Assembly: GCA_018400625.1 (NCBI GenBank)
Contig: JAGYMJ010000656.1
Location: 1 to 6,243 of the forward strand
Direction: 5' to 3'
Length of the DNA stretch: 6,243 nt
Source of the DNA: Planctomycetota bacterium
GTDB taxonomy: Bacteria > Planctomycetota > Brocadiia > SM23-32
Below, piece by piece: positions 1 through 5,255 of the stretch. Within the stretch, counting starts at the first letter, position 1; each line of letters starts with the position of its first letter. The position numbers were made by a program, and so were the translations under genes. Below the pieces are notes generated by a model that made no database searches, was not told the origin of the DNA, and saw nothing but the letters and a program-made list of their open reading frames with translations.

Positions 1-35
1 AGGTCTTTCTGTGGTTCCCTTGGTTCGAAAGCCAT
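1..35 (-). CDS. N-terminal fragment of an unidentified leftward gene
   Basis: On the minus strand an ATG at 35-33 opens a frame reading MAFEPREPQKDL before the window ends. It is preceded, after an 8-nt spacer, by a perfect Shine-Dalgarno AAGGAGG (plus-strand 44-50), so the start is well supported. Twelve residues are too few to recognise a family, and I give no function. The upstream region holds a near-consensus promoter (236-265) and a long leader, which suggests a well-expressed and possibly leader-regulated gene. It is divergent from dsrN and shares its control region. Confidence 0.7.
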   Translation of the reverse strand, partial: MAFEPREPQKD

Positions 36-72
36 AATGACTGCCTCCTTAGATAGGTTGCTGATGCTGATT

Positions 73-101
73 TAGTATTCTTCAAGGAGCATAAAATACT
101 A
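73..101. repeat. 7-bp inverted repeat in the leader of the leftward gene
   Basis: TAGTATT (73-79) and AATACTA (95-101) are exact reverse complements separated by 15 bases. The repeat lies 38 bases upstream of the leftward start codon. It could form a hairpin in the leader RNA or serve as a dyad operator for a repressor. There is no T-run after it on the minus strand, so it is not an intrinsic terminator. AT-rich 7-bp repeats also occur by chance. Confidence 0.4.
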
Positions 102-144
102 CCGACCCCTGCGATTCACCTCCCTCGCTCCAATAAAACAAACC

Positions 145-195
145 CAGACACCCGCGGAAATCCTTTTTTTACGGGGAACTCCGCACAAGGGTCTG
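145..195 (-). promoter_or_regulatory. imperfect long stem-loop in the 5' leader of the leftward gene
   Basis: CAGAC (145-149) pairs with GTCTG (191-195), CC (151-152) with GG (189-190), and GCGGA (154-158) with TCCGC (180-184). This gives a bulged stem of about 12 pairs closing a 21-base loop. Within the loop TCC (161-163) can pair with GGA (175-177). It lies in the predicted transcript of the leftward gene, between a start site near 229 and the ATG at 35. It matches no riboswitch class I can recognise. A cis-regulatory leader is an inference from the pairing and leader length. Confidence 0.4.
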
Positions 196-235
196 TAAAT
201 ATTATAACTTACCGTATTTTTTTCATCGGCCGTAA

Positions 236-265
236 TTTATAGTAAAAAAAAGCTCGTGCTGTCAA
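236..265 (-). promoter_or_regulatory. strong sigma70-type promoter pointing left
   Basis: Read on the minus strand, a perfect -35 TTGACA (265-260) is followed after 18 bases by TATAAA (241-236), five of six matches to the -10 consensus. Transcription would start near position 229, giving a leader of about 190 nt before the ATG at 35. This is one of the two best promoter matches in the window. Confidence 0.75.
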
Positions 266-286
266 CAAAAAACTTTTCATTTTATA

Positions 287-315
287 TTGACAATCGATGC
301 ATGCCGTGCTCCAAA
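287..315 (+). promoter_or_regulatory. possible weak promoter for dsrN
   Basis: A perfect -35 box TTGACA (287-292) faces dsrN, but the hexamer 17 bases downstream is only TCCAAA (310-315), a poor -10. An activator or an alternative start may be needed. It faces away from the leftward TTGACA at 260-265, with 21 bases between them. A second TTGACA at 362-367 also lacks a good -10. It is listed because dsrN needs some promoter here. Confidence 0.3.
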
Positions 316-411
316 TTGCGACCAATCAAACATTTCGAAGATCGCCCGAAAACCAAGGGGTTTGACAGCGGTAAATTGTAAATCTTCTGGAGAGAAAGTT
401 TTTGTGAGACA

Positions 412-1872
412 ATGACCCATCCAGCTGAATCCATTTGCATAGCTGCGCTGAAGGGCGGTTCCGGAAAAACAGTCCTTTCGGTCGGCATGATCGCCGCCTG
501 GCATGATGAAGGTTTTAAAGTCGCGGCGTTTAAAAAGGGCCCTGATTTCATCGACGCCGGATGGCACTCTTTTGCGGCCGGTTCGCCGTGTCGTAATCTC
601 GATTCCTTCATGATGAGCCCCGGCTTGATAAAAGAATTATTTTACCAATACGCCGCCGGAGCTGACATGGCTCTTGTGGAAGGAAACCGCGGCCTTTATG
701 ACGGCCTGGATGCAAGGGGCCGGTGCAGCACCGCGGAACTCGCCAAGCTTTTGGGCCTACCGGTGATTTTGATTGTGGATGTGACAATGGTCACGAGGAC
801 GGTTGCAGCCATCGTAAAAGGCTGCCAGGTCTTCGACCCGGACATTGAAATCAAAGGCGTTATCCTCAACAGGGTCGCAGGCTCAAGGCAGGAAAAGCTC
901 ATAAAAGAGACGATTGATTACTACTGCGAGATACCTGTTGTAGGAGCGGTACCGAAGCTTAAAAACGATCCTTTTCCAGAGCGGCACATGGGCCTCGTTC
1001 CACACCAGGAGCAACGCTCTGCAGCCAAGGCCATAGCCTGGGCGAAAGAGATAGCATTTAAGTATTTGGATTTAAAATTAATAAGGAAAATAACATCCAC
1101 AGAGAACCCCAGGTCTAACGACATCTGCATTCCACATTCCGGTCACGTGGATCAGGAAGGATCTCCCGAACACCCCGGGAATGGAAATACCGCTGTGCCG
1201 ACCCTGGGCCAGGTTCGCATAGGAGTAATCAAAGACAGCGTCTTCTGGTTTTACTACCCGGAAAACCTGGAGGCCCTGGCCCGGGCGGGCGCGTCGCTCA
1301 TAGAGCTCGATTCTACCACCGACGAAAACCTTCCGCCGCTGGACGGACTGTATATTGGTGGAGGATTCCCGGAAACTCAACCAGAACTGCTGTCTTCGAA
1401 CACCTCGTTCCTGGAATCCCTGAAAACAGCCGCGGAATCGGGACTTCCTGTTTACGCAGAATGCGGCGGATTCATGTATCTGGGAGGCGGGCTTCATGTA
1501 GGCGGCCGTTTTTATCCCATGGCCGGAGTACTTCCCGTCGACTTCATTTTGAAAAAGAAACCCAGAGGGCATGGCTATACTGTTCTCGAAACAGAAGGGG
1601 AAAACCTGTATTTCAGTCCTGGAGACATTATTAAAGGACATGAATTTCATTACTCAGAGCCGTTTCTTACCTCCGGCAAACAAGTCACCTTCGCCTTCAA
1701 CGTCAGACGAGGACACGGCATTGACGGGAACAAGGACGGCATGTGCTTCAAAAGCGTGCTGGGGGTCTATACCCATATACATGCCGCCGGCGCTCCCGGC
1801 TGGGCGGCGGGTATAGTACGTGCAGCCCTTTCGTTTAAGGGATTGAACAAAAAATTGCCACCCGGTGCTTGA
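412..1872 (+). CDS. dsrN: DsrN, siroheme amidase of the CobB/CbiA family
   Basis: This 486-residue glutamine-dependent amidotransferase has two CbiA-type domains. The N-terminal ATPase domain carries the P-loop GGSGKT (15-20), then KKGPDFIDAGW, VEGNRGLYDGLD, LGLPVILIVD and GVILNRV. After a low-conservation linker (about 225-265), the C-terminal glutaminase domain carries FYYPENLEAL, LYIGGGFPE, nucleophile Cys351 in YAECGGFMYLGG, and His455 in YTHIH. Length is normal for the family. True CbiA amidates cobyrinic acid in cobalamin synthesis; DsrN is thought to amidate an acetate side chain of siroheme for DsrAB in the cytoplasm. The dsrC neighbour and the KKGPD form of the motif favour DsrN; the motif preference is from memory. 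No alternative start exists: the in-frame stop TAA at 379-381 is close upstream. GGAG at 389-392 is too far from the ATG, so initiation looks weak. Plain CbiA is the alternative. Confidence 0.85.
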   Translation: MTHPAESICIAALKGGSGKTVLSVGMIAAWHDEGFKVAAFKKGPDFIDAGWHSFAAGSPCRNLDSFMMSPGLIKELFYQYAAGADMALVEGNRGLYDGLDARGRCSTAELAKLLGLPVILIVDVTMVTRTVAAIVKGCQVFDPDIEIKGVILNRVAGSRQEKLIKETIDYYCEIPVVGAVPKLKNDPFPERHMGLVPHQEQRSAAKAIAWAKEIAFKYLDLKLIRKITSTENPRSNDICIPHSGHVDQEGSPEHPGNGNTAVPTLGQVRIGVIKDSVFWFYYPENLEALARAGASLIELDSTTDENLPPLDGLYIGGGFPETQPELLSSNTSFLESLKTAAESGLPVYAECGGFMYLGGGLHVGGRFYPMAGVLPVDFILKKKPRGHGYTVLETEGENLYFSPGDIIKGHEFHYSEPFLTSGKQVTFAFNVRRGHGIDGNKDGMCFKSVLGVYTHIHAAGAPGWAAGIVRAALSFKGLNKKLPPGA

Positions 1873-1879
1873 TCAAGTA

Positions 1880-1908
1880 TTGACAAGTAGAATACGGACA
1901 ATTATATT
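1880..1908 (+). promoter_or_regulatory. strong sigma70-type promoter of dsrC
   Basis: A perfect -35 TTGACA (1880-1885), the optimal 17-base spacer and a -10 TATATT (1903-1908, five of six matches) begin 8 bases after the dsrN stop. A start near 1915 gives a leader of about 70 nt. dsrC can thus be transcribed independently of dsrN, in line with the high DsrC levels known in sulfate reducers. Confidence 0.8.
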
Positions 1909-1986
1909 CCACTATTTAAACCAGACAATCGCAGCAAAGGAATAGGCACAGGGGCTGGATACTTAAAATAAAGGAGGAAATAGACT

Positions 1987-2304
1987 ATGCCGACGGTAGA
2001 ATATGAAGGTAACACCTTCAATGTAGATGAAGATGGCTTCATCGACGATTTCAACAACTGGAATGAAGCATGGGTAAGGCATGTCAAAAAGGAAGAAGGC
2101 ATTGAGGAACTGACAGATGAGCACTGGAAAGTCGTAAACGTGCTCCAGGATTACTACAAGAAAAACGGCATCGCACCCATGGTTAGAATTCTCTCGAAAG
2201 TAACCGGTTTTAAGCTCAAATATATATATGAGCTTTTCCCATCCGGACCTGGCAAGGGAGCATGTAAAATGGCGGGATTGCCTAAACCCACGGGGTGTGT
2301 ATAG
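1987..2304 (+). CDS. dsrC: DsrC, sulfur-carrier protein of dissimilatory sulfite reduction
   Basis: This 105-residue protein is a full-length DsrC/TusE-family member. DsrC binds DsrAB and takes the sulfite-derived sulfur as a trisulfide between its two arm cysteines; the DsrMKJOP membrane complex then reduces it. The conserved C-terminal arm is complete: Cys93 (CysB) and the penultimate Cys104 (CysA), with ten residues between, in GACKMAGLPKPTGCV. Both cysteines are present, which separates true DsrC from one-cysteine TusE proteins. The family core is also visible (the FNVDEDGFIDDFNNWNEAWV segment, LTDEHWKVVNVLQDYY, and a G-rich turn after YELFPSGP). The start is fixed by AAGGAGG (1971-1977), 9 bases before the ATG. 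The gene sits between its own promoter (1880-1908) and an intrinsic terminator (2341-2389), so it can be a single-gene transcript as well as the tail of a dsrN transcript. It acts in the cytoplasm. Confidence 0.97.
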   Translation: MPTVEYEGNTFNVDEDGFIDDFNNWNEAWVRHVKKEEGIEELTDEHWKVVNVLQDYYKKNGIAPMVRILSKVTGFKLKYIYELFPSGPGKGACKMAGLPKPTGCV

Positions 2305-2340
2305 ACCCTGCCTCTGCGTGTGTATTCCTTTAGAAGAATG

Positions 2341-2389
2341 CGGGGTGCAAAACAGGGTGCATGCCCTCGGTTGCACCCCGTTTTCTTTT
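2341..2389 (+). terminator. intrinsic terminator after dsrC
   Basis: CGGGGTGCAA (2341-2350) and TTGCACCCCG (2371-2380) form a perfect 10-bp GC-rich stem, followed directly by TTTTCTTTT (2381-2389). A small hairpin AGGG/CCCT can nest inside the loop. There is no T-run on the other side, so it acts on rightward transcripts. It ends 28 bases before the next rightward start codon. Confidence 0.93.
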
Positions 2390-2417
2390 GATCACCGGCG
2401 GCCTTGAAAGTTATGTG

Positions 2418-3371
2418 ATGCCCTTTGCGAAAGAGAAACGCATTTTGGTAACCGGCGGTGCCGGTTTGATAGGCTCCGCGCTTTGCGCCAGGCTGGTCGC
2501 TGAAGGGCATGATGTCATTTGCCTGGACAATTTTTCCATTGGTTCAAAACGAAATATTCATACCCTGCTCGGGAAACCGGGTTTCGAAGTAATCAGGAGG
2601 GACGTGACCCTACCGGTTCTCCTGGAAGTTGATCAAATCTATCACCTGGCCTGCCCTCCTTCCACACGCCAACGGCGGATTAAACCTGTCGAAACAACCA
2701 AAACGTGCGCTTTGGGATCCATTCATCTGCTTGAACTCGCGCGAAGGGTGAACGCAAAAATTTTACTTGCATCGAGCGCTCAAGTATACCTTAAACCGGA
2801 AGAACTCCTGCGGACGCAAAGCCACCCGCAAAATACCGGGGCACCGGATGCCGGGATATTTCACAGGCAAGGAAACCGCTGTGCAGAAATACTTTTTTTC
2901 GGCTATCATCAACAGTATAAACTGGATATCCGCATCGCACGCATTTTCAGCACATTCGGCCCCGGAATGAAAACTCACGGAGGCTCGGTTGTCGCTGACT
3001 TCATAAACCATGCACTGAAAGACGAGGACCTCACTGTCTACGGCGACGGCTCCCAAACCCGTCCGTTTTGCTTCGTGGACGACATCGTTGAAGGTCTTCT
3101 GCTCATTATGAACGGACCAGACGATTTAATCGGCCCCTTAGATCTGGGAAACCCATCTGAAATCAGCATCTTTGATCTGGCACAATCAATTATTCAACTG
3201 TCCGGAAGCCGCTCCGGCATAATCTTCGAACCTCTTCAGGAAGACGGACCTCTCAGCCTGCACCCGGACATTAAATTGGCTCAGCGGCGATTGAAATGGC
3301 ACCCCCAGGGGAACATCATGCCGGGGCTCGAACGGACAATCGAATATTTCCGCGCTCGTGCCGAGACCTGA
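2418..3371 (+). CDS. UDP-glucuronate decarboxylase-like SDR with altered active site
   Basis: This 317-residue extended short-chain dehydrogenase-fold protein most resembles UDP-glucuronate decarboxylase (UXS, which makes UDP-xylose). It has the NAD-binding motif TGGAGLIGS (Gly13, Gly16, Gly19), Asp37 after beta-2, family segments NFSIGSKRNI, DVTLPVLLEVDQIYHLACPPS, RIARIFSTFGP and VYGDGSQTRPFCFVDD (Arg215), and normal length. The active site is changed: where UXS has STSE the protein has Ser119-Ser-Ala-Gln122, and the YxxxK pair is replaced by His149 and Asn153. The 24-residue spacing from VY to the catalytic position equals that of UXS, so this is not a misalignment or frameshift. Ordinary UXS catalysis is therefore unlikely. 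The frame also runs open from an ATG at 2361, but that lies inside the dsrC terminator; 2418 puts the Rossmann motif at residue 9 as usual. Neither start has a good ribosome binding site, and no promoter is visible. Function is unknown. Confidence 0.85.
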   Translation: MPFAKEKRILVTGGAGLIGSALCARLVAEGHDVICLDNFSIGSKRNIHTLLGKPGFEVIRRDVTLPVLLEVDQIYHLACPPSTRQRRIKPVETTKTCALGSIHLLELARRVNAKILLASSAQVYLKPEELLRTQSHPQNTGAPDAGIFHRQGNRCAEILFFGYHQQYKLDIRIARIFSTFGPGMKTHGGSVVADFINHALKDEDLTVYGDGSQTRPFCFVDDIVEGLLLIMNGPDDLIGPLDLGNPSEISIFDLAQSIIQLSGSRSGIIFEPLQEDGPLSLHPDIKLAQRRLKWHPQGNIMPGLERTIEYFRARAET

Positions 3372-3374
3372 CCG

Positions 3375-3407
3375 TTTCGTAAAAGTCCCCCGCAGACAAC
3401 TACGAAA
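3375..3407. repeat. inverted repeat just after the SDR gene
   Basis: TTTCGTA (3375-3381) is the exact reverse complement of TACGAAA (3401-3407). Inside, GTC (3385-3387) faces GAC (3395-3397), with a symmetric 3-base internal loop on each side. It starts 4 bases after the stop codon. It may stabilise or end the SDR transcript, but lacks a T-run. Confidence 0.6.
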
Positions 3408-3412
3408 TATGA

Positions 3413-3445
3413 GGCTCCCGCAGCGGAGCCCCCGGCGCAGCCGGG
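3413..3445. repeat. two adjacent GC-rich hairpins
   Basis: GGCTCC (3413-3418) pairs with GGAGCC (3425-3430) around a 6-base loop, and CCCGGC (3431-3436) pairs with GCCGGG (3440-3445) around a 3-base loop GCA. The hairpins abut without a gap. The form resembles REP-type extragenic palindromes, but copy number cannot be judged from one window. Confidence 0.6.
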
Positions 3446-3471
3446 ATCGGAGGGGACTACCTGGAAAACAC

Positions 3472-3487
3472 CCGATACCGACGCCGA
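3472..3487. repeat. 16-bp direct repeat, copy 1
   Basis: CCGATACCGACGCCGA occurs here and again, base for base, at 3561-3576, 89 bases apart. The unit itself is built of imperfect six-base steps (CCGATA, CCGACG, CCGA). Confidence 0.7.
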
Positions 3488-3490
3488 ATT

Positions 3491-3523
3491 CTGGCCCCTG
3501 ACTTCCCAGCAGGTGCGGGCCAG
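3491..3523. repeat. imperfect inverted repeat between the direct repeats
   Basis: CTGGCCC (3491-3497) pairs with GGGCCAG (3517-3523). Inside, CTG (3498-3500) can continue the stem with CAG (3510-3512) across a small one-sided bulge. It sits between the two copies of the 16-bp direct repeat. No T-run follows on either strand. Confidence 0.5.
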
Positions 3524-3560
3524 GTCAAAACTCCGTTTCGACACTCCAAAAACTCCGACG

Positions 3561-3576
3561 CCGATACCGACGCCGA
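3561..3576. repeat. 16-bp direct repeat, copy 2
   Basis: This is an exact second copy of CCGATACCGACGCCGA at 3472-3487. The preceding bases CCGACG extend the six-base pattern. A shorter pair, AAAACTCCG at 3527-3535 and 3549-3557, lies between the two copies. Confidence 0.7.
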
Positions 3577-3643
3577 GAGAAGAAGGGTATCGATTACGAC
3601 AACGACAACCGCTCCGCTGACAACGATTTCATGCTCGTCGTGG

Positions 3644-4483
3644 TTATTTACGCAGGATACGGTGTCCCAAAGACACCGCGAGATAAACCGCCCCGGCCAG
3701 GAGGATCGTCGTGGCGCCGGCCGGGAGATCCGGCCCATAACTGACCGCCAGCCCCGACATCGTAAATCCTGCAGCGAGAAGAGATGATAAAATCATCATC
3801 TGCCACAGTTTTTTCGAAAATTGGCCGGCAACAGCAGCAGGCAAAGTTAGAAGAGCAATCACCATTACTATGCCGACAACAGTGATCAACAAAACAACCG
3901 TAAGGGCGGTCAGGCATAGAAGAAGCAGATAAAAGAACTCTACATGGATTCCGCGGATGCGTGCAAATTCCTCATCGAAGCATACAGCGAGGAACTGATT
4001 GTAAAAAACAAACACCAACGACAGGATCACCAGGTCCAGAACTGTAATAAGGATTAAATCGCCGGAAGACACCATTAAAATGTTGCCGAACAGGTAGCTC
4101 ATTAGATCTTCATGGTACCCGGGGGTCTTGAAAATGAAAAGTATGCCCACGGCCATCCCGACGGCCCATACAGCCCCGATCACCGTATCTTCCCTCTGCC
4201 TCGCGTGCATGCTCACATATCCAATGAGTAACGCCGCACATAGGGCGGCAGCCACCGCTCCATGAATAGGATCCAACCATTCGCAGCCGTATATCGTGGC
4301 AAGATATCCTGCAGCACCCATGCCCGCAAGGACGCTGTGAGAAATTCCGCCTGCAATATAGGTGATGCGCCTCGTGACGACGTAGCTCCCGATCACACCG
4401 CATGCGATCCCGGCTAGCAGCCCTGTAAGAACCGCGTGCTGTAAAAATTTATGTACCATCAAATCGGAAAAAAAATCAGCCAT
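3644..4483 (-). CDS. znuB: ZnuB-like zinc/manganese ABC transporter permease
   Basis: This 279-residue, strongly hydrophobic ABC-3 family permease would form the inner-membrane channel for the metal delivered by ZnuA, driven by ZnuC. Hydrophobic segments cover most of the chain, in keeping with the seven to nine helices of the family. Family segments seen are TRRITYIAGGISHSVLAGMG (37-56), RQREDTVIGAVWAVGMAVGI (95-114), YLFGNIL (130-136), VGIVMVIALLTLPAAVAG (203-220) and DLPAGATTILLAG (252-264). The frame is open further upstream to 4534, but those codons overlap the znuC end and have no family look. The ATG at 4483, 4 bases after the znuC stop, is the better start. The Shine-Dalgarno is weak, so translation is probably coupled to znuC. 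It is the last gene of the leftward operon. Zinc versus manganese cannot be decided from the permease. Confidence 0.9.
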   Translation of the reverse strand: MADFFSDLMVHKFLQHAVLTGLLAGIACGVIGSYVVTRRITYIAGGISHSVLAGMGAAGYLATIYGCEWLDPIHGAVAAALCAALLIGYVSMHARQREDTVIGAVWAVGMAVGILFIFKTPGYHEDLMSYLFGNILMVSSGDLILITVLDLVILSLVFVFYNQFLAVCFDEEFARIRGIHVEFFYLLLLCLTALTVVLLITVVGIVMVIALLTLPAAVAGQFSKKLWQMMILSSLLAAGFTMSGLAVSYGPDLPAGATTILLAGAVYLAVSLGHRILRK

Positions 4484-4487
4484 GCAC

Positions 4488-5240
4488 TTAACCGTTTGCC
4501 TGCCCGAATGTGTCATGCCGGACCATACGCACATCGTGGCCGTAAAGTTGGTTAATCATTTCGCCTGTAATCTCGCTGGTCGGGTGTATGACAACCCGCC
4601 GGTTCACACAGGCAACGCTTTTGACATAACGCGAAACGAATCCGAGATCATGGATCACGACTGCAATGGTCATGTGCTCGTTCAACCGCACCAGGAGCTC
4701 AAACAATTCCACTTCCAAAGCGGCGTCCACATTTGAAGTCGGCTCATCAAGGATAAGAAGCTCAGGGTCGGATACAAGCGCCCTCGCTATCAACACCCGC
4801 TGCCGCTGACCGCCTGAAAGTTCGGCGAAAGACCTGTTCCTTACCTCGTACAGCTCCACCATCTCAAGCGCTTCTCCGGTCTTTTCCCTGTCGGCGGCGT
4901 TGTAAAAACCCCGGTTTCCCCCGGAACCCAGTCTGCCCATCAACACCACATCCATCGCGGTCACCGGGAAAAGGGGATCAAGTGATGCATGCTGGGGCAT
5001 ATATCCGAGGCGCGCACGCGCCTTGGCCGGGGAAACACCGAAAACCCGAACTCTCCCTTTCTGAGGTTTAAGCAATCCGAGAATCAGCTTTATAAGCGTT
5101 GTCTTACCCCCGCCGTTCGGGCCGACGATTGATAGAAAATCCTTATCCGGTACCTGCAGATTCACATCTTCAAGAACATTGCTTCCATCGTAGGAAAAAT
5201 GGACATTATTAATCTCAACAACTGGATTCTGCGATATCAT
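4488..5240 (-). CDS. znuC: ZnuC-like zinc/manganese ABC transporter ATPase
   Basis: This 250-residue cytoplasmic ATPase would power metal import through ZnuB. All nucleotide-binding elements are present: Walker A GPNGGGKT (40-47), Q-loop Gln83 in YMPQ, signature LSGGQRQ (141-147), Walker B LLILDEP (161-167, with Glu166) and the switch His197 in VVIHDLGF. The C-terminal segment VACVNRRVVIHPTSEITGE followed by LYG is of the metal-transporter type. The start ATG is supported by AGGA about ten bases upstream. That site overlaps the tandem TAG TAG stops of znuA, so the 15-base gap suggests coupling. The znuC stop is 4 bases before znuB. Sequence and order (A-C-B) fit one operon. Confidence 0.93.
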   Translation of the reverse strand: MISQNPVVEINNVHFSYDGSNVLEDVNLQVPDKDFLSIVGPNGGGKTTLIKLILGLLKPQKGRVRVFGVSPAKARARLGYMPQHASLDPLFPVTAMDVVLMGRLGSGGNRGFYNAADREKTGEALEMVELYEVRNRSFAELSGGQRQRVLIARALVSDPELLILDEPTSNVDAALEVELFELLVRLNEHMTIAVVIHDLGFVSRYVKSVACVNRRVVIHPTSEITGEMINQLYGHDVRMVRHDTFGQANG

Positions 5241-5255
5241 GAAAGATTTATCCTA

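Larger units (their letters stand above)
36..411. other. divergent intergenic control region without a gene
   Basis: This 376-base, AT-rich stretch separates the leftward gene from dsrN. I find no credible coding frame in it; short frames overlapping 277-611 on the minus strand only mirror dsrN. It contains a strong leftward promoter, a long leader with two inverted repeats (73-101 and 145-195), a rightward TTGACA at 287-292, and a small hairpin AAACC-AAGG-GGTTT at 350-363 that may be chance. Confidence 0.75.
3372..3643. other. convergent intergenic spacer rich in hairpins and short repeats
   Basis: These 272 bases lie between two genes that converge (the SDR gene and znuB). I see no gene. 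The first half is a run of inverted repeats (3375-3407, 3413-3430, 3431-3445, 3491-3523). The second half has degenerate six-base repetition around CGATACCGACGCCGA and an ACGACA-rich patch near 3595-3608. None of the hairpins carries a T-run on either strand, so I cannot name a classical terminator for either gene. Confidence 0.7.

Noticed and set aside
1078..1650. 190-codon open frame on the minus strand
   Set aside because: It lies fully inside dsrN, has no family motifs and no ribosome binding site context; it is a shadow of the real gene.
1963..2376. 137-codon open frame on the minus strand over dsrC
   Set aside because: It is antisense to a clear dsrC with its own promoter and terminator; the translation shows no domain.
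2361..2417. Upstream start for the SDR gene at 2361
   Set aside because: The ATG lies in the loop of the dsrC terminator, adds 19 residues without family similarity, and has no convincing ribosome binding site.
3413..3445. GC-rich hairpins as classical terminators
   Set aside because: No run of T follows on either strand, so they do not meet the intrinsic-terminator pattern.
4484..4534. Upstream start of znuB at 4534
   Set aside because: The added 17 residues overlap the end of znuC and do not look like the permease family; the ATG at 4483 fits the operon spacing.
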